A stretch of DNA of 9,550 nucleotides, taken from contig FR898419.1 of the NCBI GenBank assembly GCA_000437515.1, forward strand, positions 1 through 9,550. The letters are read 5' to 3'. The notes beneath the pieces are model-generated. The model saw only the letters and a program-made list of their open reading frames with translations, was not told the DNA's origin and ran no database searches. Both the position numbers and the translations under genes were made by a program. The stretch comes from Acidiphilium sp. CAG:727. Its GTDB lineage: Bacteria; Bacillota; Clostridia; Christensenellales; Borkfalkiaceae. Numbering within the stretch: the stretch's first letter is position 1; the number at the start of each line of letters is the position of its first letter. Below, piece after piece: positions 1 through 4,791 of the stretch.

Positions 1-22
1 ACTCCGCCGCAATTTTTTAAGT

Positions 23-259
23 TTAGTTGCCGGCAAACAATAATTTATGAGTAGTCGCAAGGAATACTATGTCGAGTATCCAGCAAACGACCGAACCGGG
101 AATAATCCACAATATACCCGCGATAAGAGTAACTACGTTTTTATACGCTACACCCTTGATAATGCGGTAGATTGCCCAGACTATATCAAGCATGGGAATC
201 GCAAGAATGATTTTGAGAACGAGCGGAAGTTCGTCCATCGCCTTGATAAAACTTTTCAT
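23..259 (-). CDS. Small two-helix membrane protein of unknown function
   Basis: This is a 78-residue protein that I do not recognise as a named family. Two hydrophobic segments are clear: about residues 12-34, ending in a basic YRIIKG stretch, and about 42-69. A short polar link near residues 35-41 joins them, so a helical hairpin in the cytoplasmic membrane is likely. There is no lipobox or cleavable signal peptide. The ATG start is well supported: AAAGGAG (274-268) lies 8 nt upstream, and a near-consensus promoter sits about 70 bp further up. It follows the HAD gene in the same direction with 112 bp between them and no terminator, so some readthrough from the HAD gene is possible. The TAA stop is at 25-23; no complete terminator is visible before the window edge. 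The protein call is firm; the function is unknown. Confidence 0.8.
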   Translation of the reverse strand: MKSFIKAMDELPLVLKIILAIPMLDIVWAIYRIIKGVAYKNVVTLIAGILWIIPGSVVCWILDIVFLATTHKLLFAGN

Positions 260-261
260 AT

Positions 262-321
262 TTATCGCTCCTTTCGCCGACGTCTGTCGGCTATCATTAC
301 ATTATTACATAAAACTTTCAT
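262..321 (-). CDS. Possible 19-codon leader ORF before the 78-residue gene
   Basis: An ATG at 321 opens a 19-codon frame that ends with TAA at 264-262, only 2 nt before the ATG of the membrane protein gene. Its 3' end runs through the leader hairpin and the downstream Shine-Dalgarno. The C-terminal part is strongly basic, with residues 12-19 reading RRRRKER after D. AAGG (331-328) lies 6 nt upstream, but the predicted transcript starts near 326-328, so that site may not be transcribed and the ORF could be leaderless. Chance is a real alternative because the ORF is so short. Confidence 0.2.
   Translation of the reverse strand: MKVLCNNVMIADRRRRKER
268..291 (-). promoter_or_regulatory. Leader hairpin directly abutting a strong Shine-Dalgarno
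   Basis: A perfect 6-bp inverted repeat, GCCGAC-AGAC-GTCGGC on the minus strand (291-276), ends one nucleotide before the Shine-Dalgarno AAAGGAG (274-268) of the 78-residue gene. The ribosome site itself is outside the stem. The hairpin could stabilise the 5' leader or tune initiation. It is not followed by a T-run, so it is not a terminator. Confidence 0.5.
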
Positions 322-332
322 TTTATGCCTTA

Positions 333-361
333 AATATAGCACTGCGAGCAATTTATGTCAA
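333..361 (-). promoter_or_regulatory. Near-consensus sigma-A promoter for the 78-residue membrane protein
   Basis: On the minus strand the -35 element TTGACA (361-356) is a perfect match. It is followed by exactly 17 bp and then the -10 element TATATT (338-333), a 5 of 6 match. Transcription should start near 326-328, giving a leader of about 66-69 nt. The promoter begins 10 bp after the HAD stop codon, so the small gene has its own strong promoter and need not rely on upstream readthrough. Confidence 0.8.
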
Positions 362-371
362 TCTGTTTACG

Positions 372-1028
372 TTAAAAGGCTTTAATTTTCTCGTATAATT
401 CACATGCGGTCGAAGCAAACGTCGTCGCCCCGATAGCGGTCAGTTCTTCTTTGCTCCTGTATCCCCAAAGTACGCAGATTCCGTCTACGCATGCGTTTTT
501 CATCGTCATAAAGTCGGTATCGCTGTCGCCGACGAAAATCGCCTCGTCGGTCGTAACGCCAAGTTCCCTCAACGTAAAATCGACGCATTCGCGGTCGGGT
601 TTGGTCTTCATACCGTCGCGTTGACCGCAAACGAAATCAAAACCGACGGTCGGAAAAAATCTCTTTACGACTTCGGTCGCGCCGTCCTGCGGTTTATTTG
701 AAACCACCGCGATTCGGTATCCCTCTTTTTTAAGTTCAGCCGCCAATTCCGCCATGCCGTCGTAAACGAGCGTTCTGCTTCCGTCGCAAAAATTGTAACC
801 GTTATTGTAATCGGCAACCATTTTGAGTAAAGTCGCCTCGTCGCAAGGTTTGCCTTTAATCGCCCTCTCGACAAGTTTCCTCGCGCCGTTGCCGACGAAT
901 CTGCGCGCTTCCGGCAAAGTAATTTCGGCATAACCGTACTTCGTTAAAGTTGCGTTCAGATAAACCAGAATATCACGCGACGCGTCTATCAACGTGCCGT
1001 CCATATCGAATAACACCGCTTTCTTCAT
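372..1028 (-). CDS. HAD-superfamily hydrolase, phosphoglycolate phosphatase-like
   Basis: This 218-residue cytosolic protein has all four HAD motifs in order. Motif I is DMDGT with nucleophile Asp8 and acid/base Asp10. Motif II is VVSNKP with Ser110. Motif III is the Lys in KTKPD (Lys143 or Lys141). Motif IV is VGDSDTD with Asp168 and Asp172 binding Mg2+. The helical cap between motifs I and II, about residues 15-85, and the overall length fit the Gph/PGP and pyrophosphatase PpaX-like subgroup. Members hydrolyse small phosphomonoesters such as 2-phosphoglycolate. The exact substrate cannot be read from sequence, so I withhold the symbol gph. The ATG start agrees with the motif I spacing typical of the family. 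No good Shine-Dalgarno precedes it; a promoter sits almost on the start codon. The upstream neighbour is the Mbeg1-like gene, 97 bp away. Confidence 0.9.
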   Translation of the reverse strand: MKKAVLFDMDGTLIDASRDILVYLNATLTKYGYAEITLPEARRFVGNGARKLVERAIKGKPCDEATLLKMVADYNNGYNFCDGSRTLVYDGMAELAAELKKEGYRIAVVSNKPQDGATEVVKRFFPTVGFDFVCGQRDGMKTKPDRECVDFTLRELGVTTDEAIFVGDSDTDFMTMKNACVDGICVLWGYRSKEELTAIGATTFASTACELYEKIKAF

Positions 1029-1037
1029 ACAATCCGT

Positions 1038-1066
1038 ATTATATACGATTTTTTATAATTTTGCAA
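1038..1066 (-). promoter_or_regulatory. Promoter for the HAD gene giving a near-leaderless mRNA
   Basis: On the minus strand TTGCAA (1066-1061) is followed by 17 bp and a perfect -10 hexamer TATAAT (1043-1038). The -10 box ends only 9 bp before the ATG at 1028, so transcription should begin around 1033-1030 and leave 2-5 nt of 5' leader. The only Shine-Dalgarno-like bases, CGGA at 1036-1033, would lie mostly outside the transcript. The weak point is the -35 box, which matches 4 of 6. Confidence 0.6.
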
Positions 1067-1127
1067 CGATTTTTACAACAATTCAGTCAATTATTGCCAT
1101 GCGCGAACGTTGCCGAGCATGATTGCG

Positions 1128-2222
1128 TTATTTGTTTCTGAATAACTCGGGGATGTTTTTTATCCCTATGGACACCAGTCGCTTTACGCTTTTTTTGAAA
1201 AACTTTTTGGCGTCTTTATCCGTTTTCGACGTCCCGCTTAAAGCAATCAATACGCTTTTTTGCCAAGACTCTTTAAGTTGAAAAGTAGTAAAAACATCCT
1301 GCTTTTCGAGAAAGTCGAAAATTAAGTTTACAAGCCGCCTTCGTTCTTCATTCGAAAGCGAATTTATCCAGGCGTTCAGCGTCTTATCGTTGTAACGCGC
1401 AACGCCCGTAAGTTTTGAAAGATATAAAAATTCGTCGTCTTTTACCTGCCATGAAAACGGTTCGTGTTGCAAGACGCCGATTCTGCTGCTCTTTACGACC
1501 TTAAAAGTCGACGGATCGTCCAAAAGCATACCGACGAGCGACGATTGCGGCACCGTTTTATCGATTAAACGCTCTATTGCCTTATATTCGTCGCGATTGG
1601 TTACGTCTGTCAGAAAACCCGGCCCGTCGTGCGAATAGATTTTGCAAATACGCTTTTTTACTTCATCGCTTGCGAACGCCGACGCATAAACCGCCAGATT
1701 ACCGCCCTTTGAATGCCCGCCTACGTAAATTTTTCCTCTGCAATTTTGGGCTGCGGCTTCTAAATATCCGACGGCTTCCGTCTGCGACGGAACCGGTAAT
1801 TGATACGCCATATTAAAGTTTTCTTTCCACCCGATAAGCGACGAATCCGTTCCGCGAAAAGCAACGTAAAAAGCGTCTTCCGAAAGTTGAAAGGTAACCG
1901 CCGAAAACTGTTTTTCGTCCTTTGCGTTCGTGCTTTCTTCATACCCCTTTACGATAATATTTTTATATCGCGGATTCGCAGCCATAATCTCGAAAAGTTC
2001 GCGGCTCTGCTTCGGATTCCACACGTCGAAAAGCATCTTATCGTAGTCGCAAACGGCAGGTAAATCGCATAATTTTGCGCCTTCCCAGGTCAGAACGCTA
2101 CTTGCCTTAATCGGAAAATGGTAATACGAAAGTTGTGACAGTATCAGACTGTCCACAGCGTTAAGCGGTTGCTTTTCAAATTCCGCCCGCGTATATCCGG
2201 CGTAATCAACGATATTTTTCAT
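1128..2222 (-). CDS. Mbeg1-like (DUF2974) alpha/beta hydrolase
   Basis: This 364-residue protein resembles the Mbeg1-like/DUF2974 family, relatives of class 3 lipases common in Clostridia and lactobacilli. The nucleophile elbow is GHSKGG at 169-174, with Ser171 as probable catalytic serine. An AFRGTD segment at 121-126 corresponds to the oxyanion-side motif of lipase_3 proteins. Candidate acid and base residues are Asp199 in SHDGPGF or Asp235/Asp236, and His253 in QHEPF. The N-terminal 40 residues carry the family's NAVDSLILSQLSY pattern. No signal peptide or membrane segment is visible, so the protein is probably cytosolic. The substrate is unknown; lipid or ester hydrolysis is inferred from the fold. 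The C-terminal tail, about 330-364, is Lys-rich. The ATG is supported by GAGG (2230-2227) four nt upstream and by its own promoter about 100 bp upstream. Confidence 0.85.
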   Translation of the reverse strand: MKNIVDYAGYTRAEFEKQPLNAVDSLILSQLSYYHFPIKASSVLTWEGAKLCDLPAVCDYDKMLFDVWNPKQSRELFEIMAANPRYKNIIVKGYEESTNAKDEKQFSAVTFQLSEDAFYVAFRGTDSSLIGWKENFNMAYQLPVPSQTEAVGYLEAAAQNCRGKIYVGGHSKGGNLAVYASAFASDEVKKRICKIYSHDGPGFLTDVTNRDEYKAIERLIDKTVPQSSLVGMLLDDPSTFKVVKSSRIGVLQHEPFSWQVKDDEFLYLSKLTGVARYNDKTLNAWINSLSNEERRRLVNLIFDFLEKQDVFTTFQLKESWQKSVLIALSGTSKTDKDAKKFFKKSVKRLVSIGIKNIPELFRNK

Positions 2223-2315
2223 AATTCCTCGTCGTAACTTCCATCTTAATAATTTTTGACGATTTTACCCGCCCGCAAAACAATATGCGTATAGGACTCC
2301 GTCTTCCTTTGCCAC

Positions 2316-2344
2316 ATTATAACAAATTTATCGGCTTTGCGCAA
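2316..2344 (-). promoter_or_regulatory. Extended -10 promoter for the Mbeg1-like gene
   Basis: On the minus strand a perfect TATAAT (2321-2316) is preceded by TGT, giving an extended -10 (TGnTATAAT). The -35 position, 17 bp upstream, reads TTGCGC (2344-2339), keeping the conserved TTG. Transcription should start near 2309, leaving a leader of roughly 87 nt with no obvious riboswitch fold. The promoter lies about 45 bp beyond the terminator that closes the surface operon, so this gene is a separate unit. Confidence 0.65.
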
Positions 2345-2387
2345 CGCCGCGAAGATACTTTCTCAAAATTTATACTTCTACAAAATA

Positions 2388-2423
2388 AAAAACAGCCGGA
2401 CTCAAATGAGAATGGCTGTTTTT
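2388..2423 (-). terminator. Bidirectional intrinsic terminator after the surface operon
   Basis: A perfect 10-bp inverted repeat pairs AAAAACAGCC (2388-2397) with GGCTGTTTTT (2414-2423). The 16-nt loop contains a smaller CTCA/TGAG pairing. On the minus strand the stem runs into TTTTTATTTTG; on the plus strand it ends in TTTTTC. It is therefore a good rho-independent terminator in both directions. Its minus-strand role would be to end the lipoprotein operon about 290 nt past the last stop codon, before the next promoter. Confidence 0.8.
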
Positions 2424-2529
2424 CTTAAAATTAAGTATTAAAATGCCGGAATTTAACCGTTTTCCGACAAAAGCACGCCCTCGGATTACGGCTGTTCGCC
2501 TGCGCAAAAACTTTCAAAAGCGACCGATG

Positions 2530-2541
2530 GGTAACGTTACC
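2530..2541. repeat. 12-bp perfect palindrome
   Basis: GGTAACGTTACC reads identically on both strands and lies in the gene-free stretch between the hairpin cluster and the operon terminator. It could be a dimeric-protein binding site, but it is not next to a recognisable promoter, and a palindrome of this length can occur by chance. Confidence 0.3.
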
Positions 2542-2551
2542 GTCTGCAATC

Positions 2552-2583
2552 GAAAATCGCCGTCTTTAATTACGGCGATTTTC
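2552..2583. repeat. Perfect 12-bp stem hairpin, terminator-like
   Basis: GAAAATCGCCGT (2552-2563) pairs perfectly with ACGGCGATTTTC (2572-2583) around an 8-nt A/T-rich loop. The arms carry AAAA and TTTT tracts, as bidirectional intrinsic terminators do, but the T-tract stops after four bases on either strand. It may be a weak terminator or a 3'-end stabilising hairpin for the operon transcript. Confidence 0.6.
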
Positions 2584-2587
2584 ACTT

Positions 2588-2617
2588 TCGAAATTTGTTT
2601 TTCGCTTTTAATTTCGA
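2588..2617. repeat. 8-bp stem hairpin between two stronger hairpins
   Basis: TCGAAATT (2588-2595) pairs with AATTTCGA (2610-2617) around a 14-nt loop. The stem is A/T-rich and weak alone. It sits exactly 4 nt from the hairpin on either side, so its placement rather than its strength makes it notable. Confidence 0.4.
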
Positions 2618-2621
2618 GTTT

Positions 2622-2647
2622 TACGCTCCCGTTTATCCGGGAGCGTA
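2622..2647 (+). terminator. GC-rich hairpin whose T-tract faces the plus strand
   Basis: TACGCTCCCG (2622-2631) pairs perfectly with CGGGAGCGTA (2638-2647) around a 6-nt loop. On the plus strand it is followed by a TTTTT run and a long A/T-rich stretch into the end of the lipoprotein gene, the layout of an intrinsic terminator. On the minus strand, where the genes are, the stem is followed by AAAACTCG, so it is a poor terminator there. It starts 30 bp past the stop codon of the 700-residue lipoprotein gene. Confidence 0.6.
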
Positions 2648-2676
2648 TTTTTATTACGGTTTTATTTTTTATTATT

Positions 2677-4779
2677 TTATTCGACTATCCAATCGCCGAC
2701 CTGCGTAACGCCCGCCTTTTTAAGAGCGTCGATCGTATCGTAACGATAAACGCCGCCTTTTTCGATTTTAGGCAAAGCGTGATAGAACGCAATGCAATTT
2801 ACGTGTTTATAGCCGTCGGGTTGAGTTTTGTCTACCGTGTAATGAACGTCTCTGAGCCAATCGGAATGTTTTTCGACTCCCACGGCAATGCTATATTCGA
2901 CTGAATCGCGATTTTCGGAAATCCTCGTTATTTTACCGAATTCCGATTCGTCGTTCAGCGCAAAATTAAGGAATTTAGATCCGTTCCAATTCGCTCCGTT
3001 TGCCATCGGTAAAAATTTGTTTACGACGACGCGTACGTTATCGAAACCTTCGAGCCCTGCATCTGCCATCATCAGCGCGTAATAACTTATATCTATTCCG
3101 AACAAAACGCCCACGTCGTCTCTGCCGTCAAAATCGGCTAAATTTTCGGCGCCGTTCACTTCGACGAGAACGTCTTTCATTTTGAGCAATTCTACTTTGA
3201 GGTTGGATATGACGTGATTTTTTTCGCCGAAATTAGTCGTAACGATATGAACGTTTTCTATCGTCGCGTTCATCTTCGGTGATTTCGCCCATCTGCCTTT
3301 GTCGGAAGTAATTCCCGTAGCGGTAGCGGTTTTGAAGGTGATTATGAATTCTGCGTTTTTAATAACCGCGTTATAACCGTATCCGCCGAAAATTCCGTTA
3401 TCGTAAGTTGCCGCGTAGACGGTATGACCTCTGCCGTCGAAAGTACCCGCAAAGTTAGCCGAGTCGGTCGCGTTTTTTTGCCCCGCCATATCGATCGGCG
3501 AATTTGCCGCGCCTATATCTCCGCCGAGCGAATAGTATTTATTCTTTATCGCCGAGCCGAGCGTCAATTCGGTAGCGAAATTATCGTTGGTCAACACGGC
3601 GTTGCTGCCGTAGATATCCTCGAAGATATACCCGCCTTTATCCGTCTGTACTTCTATCGGTTCGGTCATATCTCCGTTAAAGACGACTCCCGTCAACATT
3701 TTTTTCGTATGCTGCAACTCTTTCGCGCCTTGTTTTGCGTAAAGTACCGCAGTCGCTCCGTCAAAATAAGAAAGAACGTTTTTCAGAGTCGCGTCCGTCC
3801 ATTCGACGTGTCCTTTGTATATTGCCACCGGACAAGTAACGGTTACGGTCAGCGTCTTTTGATAAGATTTTCCGCTTTCGTCGGTATAATCGGCGGTTAT
3901 CGTGGCAGTACCGAGCCCTTTCGCCGTTATTACGCCGTCTACGAAATCTATAACTTTCGAACCGCTGGTCAACGAGAGAGTTCCTCGTTTTTCAACGCCG
4001 TTCTCTTTTACGACGAATTTTACCGTCGCTTCGTTGATATAATTTTTGCCCTCGAAAGAATCCGTTACGGAAAGCGTGATTTCGTCGGCGACTTCTTCTT
4101 CGCCGCCCTTATCGACCGCCATATACATCGTTACGTCTTTATCGATAACTTTAAGCAGGAACGTTTTTTGCATGAGCGGAGTGTCGAAATTATTCCACTC
4201 TCCGGCTACCGTAACTTCGGTCGTACCCGCTTTAATCGCCTTTATTTTTCCGTTTTCGAAAGAAGCGATTTCTTCGTTCGCTATTTCAACCGTAATCCCG
4301 CAATCGTAGGTCTTGCCGTTGAATGCGACGTTTGCCGAAACGCCGTAAACGTCGCCTTTAAGAAGGCTGAGTTCGTCGCCTATACGGTCGACTTTAAGCG
4401 TCGGCTGATAATCGCCGAAACTTACCGAAACCGAACAATCGGCTTTCATCTCTCCGTAGGTTGCCGTAATCGTGGCGTTACCTATACCGACCGACGTAAT
4501 TACGCCGCCTTCGACGGTCGCCACGGCTTCGTCGGAAGACTTCCATTCGAGAGTGACGCCGTCCTCGTCTTTATATTTCGCTACGACTACCGCGGATTCA
4601 CCGTATACGAGCCGCACGACGCTTCTCGTAAGAACGAGAGTGTTTTCGACTTCGGGCGCGGGCGGCGTCGGTTTTTTATCTCCGCCGTCGCTTTGCTTAC
4701 AACCCGTCAACGCCATCGCCGACGCACACAAAATTATAAAAACGGACAATATAACCAAAAATCTGTTTTTGTTCTTCAT
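2677..4779 (-). CDS. Lipoprotein with three Ig-like (Big_2) repeats and a GLUG-like motif
   Basis: This is a 700-residue surface lipoprotein. The N-terminus has a Lys/Arg start, a hydrophobic core at about 7-24 and the lipobox ALTGC with lipidated Cys27, followed by a Pro/Lys/Asp-rich linker to about residue 45. Three Ig-like domains follow, at about 46-120, 126-212 and 216-315. Each contains the Big_2 signature of a G-V/K-I turn then a G-T/N-A-T-I strand: GGVITSVGIGNATITA (91-106), NGKIKAIKAGTTEVTV (176-191) and DGVITAKGLGTATITA (281-296). The C-terminal half, about 320-700, has a GLUG-like FAGTFDGRGHTV at 443-454, suggesting a beta-helical or repeat-beta fold that could bind glycan. No catalytic site is recognised. 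I chose ATG 4779 over GTG 4785 because AAGGAG (4790-4785) lies 5 nt upstream of the ATG and overlaps the GTG. It is the last gene of the operon. Confidence 0.85.
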   Translation of the reverse strand: MKNKNRFLVILSVFIILCASAMALTGCKQSDGGDKKPTPPAPEVENTLVLTRSVVRLVYGESAVVVAKYKDEDGVTLEWKSSDEAVATVEGGVITSVGIGNATITATYGEMKADCSVSVSFGDYQPTLKVDRIGDELSLLKGDVYGVSANVAFNGKTYDCGITVEIANEEIASFENGKIKAIKAGTTEVTVAGEWNNFDTPLMQKTFLLKVIDKDVTMYMAVDKGGEEEVADEITLSVTDSFEGKNYINEATVKFVVKENGVEKRGTLSLTSGSKVIDFVDGVITAKGLGTATITADYTDESGKSYQKTLTVTVTCPVAIYKGHVEWTDATLKNVLSYFDGATAVLYAKQGAKELQHTKKMLTGVVFNGDMTEPIEVQTDKGGYIFEDIYGSNAVLTNDNFATELTLGSAIKNKYYSLGGDIGAANSPIDMAGQKNATDSANFAGTFDGRGHTVYAATYDNGIFGGYGYNAVIKNAEFIITFKTATATGITSDKGRWAKSPKMNATIENVHIVTTNFGEKNHVISNLKVELLKMKDVLVEVNGAENLADFDGRDDVGVLFGIDISYYALMMADAGLEGFDNVRVVVNKFLPMANGANWNGSKFLNFALNDESEFGKITRISENRDSVEYSIAVGVEKHSDWLRDVHYTVDKTQPDGYKHVNCIAFYHALPKIEKGGVYRYDTIDALKKAGVTQVGDWIVE

Positions 4780-4791
4780 TTTCACTCCTTA
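4780..4791 (-). promoter_or_regulatory. Stop codon overlapping the next Shine-Dalgarno
   Basis: On the minus strand the junction reads TTAAGGAGTGAAAATG. The TAA stop (4791-4789) of the DUF4838 gene shares bases with the AAGGAG site (4790-4785) of the Ig-like lipoprotein gene, whose ATG is 9 nt past the stop. A ribosome finishing the first protein would cover the start of the second, so translational coupling is expected. This also decides the ATG start over the in-frame GTG at 4785. Confidence 0.75.

Larger units (their letters stand above)
2223..2676. other. 454-bp gene-free spacer between operon and Mbeg1-like gene
   Basis: No credible gene was found on either strand. A plus-strand ATG at 2443 opens a 153-codon frame, but it has no Shine-Dalgarno and runs antisense into the lipoprotein gene. 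From high to low coordinates the stretch holds an A/T-rich 3' flank, three adjacent hairpins (2647-2552), the 12-bp palindrome (2541-2530), about 105 bp with no clear signal, the bidirectional terminator (2423-2388), and then the promoter and leader of the Mbeg1-like gene (2344-2223). Confidence 0.7.

Noticed and set aside
27..36. 10-bp palindrome TTGCCGGCAA at the end of the 78-residue gene
   Set aside because: It is inside coding sequence, has no loop for a hairpin and no T-run directly after it, so it does not support a terminator call.
1097..1120. Short inverted repeat (CATGC/GCATG) between the Mbeg1-like and HAD genes as a terminator
   Set aside because: Only 5 bp of stem with a 14-nt loop and no T-run after it on the minus strand.
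2250..2300. Plus-strand promoter with a TTGACG box in the Mbeg1-like leader
   Set aside because: No acceptable -10 element lies 16-18 bp downstream.
2443..2904. Plus-strand 153-codon frame starting in the intergenic spacer
   Set aside because: No Shine-Dalgarno precedes it; it runs through the hairpin cluster and then antisense into the lipoprotein gene.
4783..4785. GTG as start codon of the Ig-stalk lipoprotein
   Set aside because: It overlaps the AAGGAG site itself; the ATG two codons later has proper 5-nt spacing and still leaves a complete lipoprotein signal.
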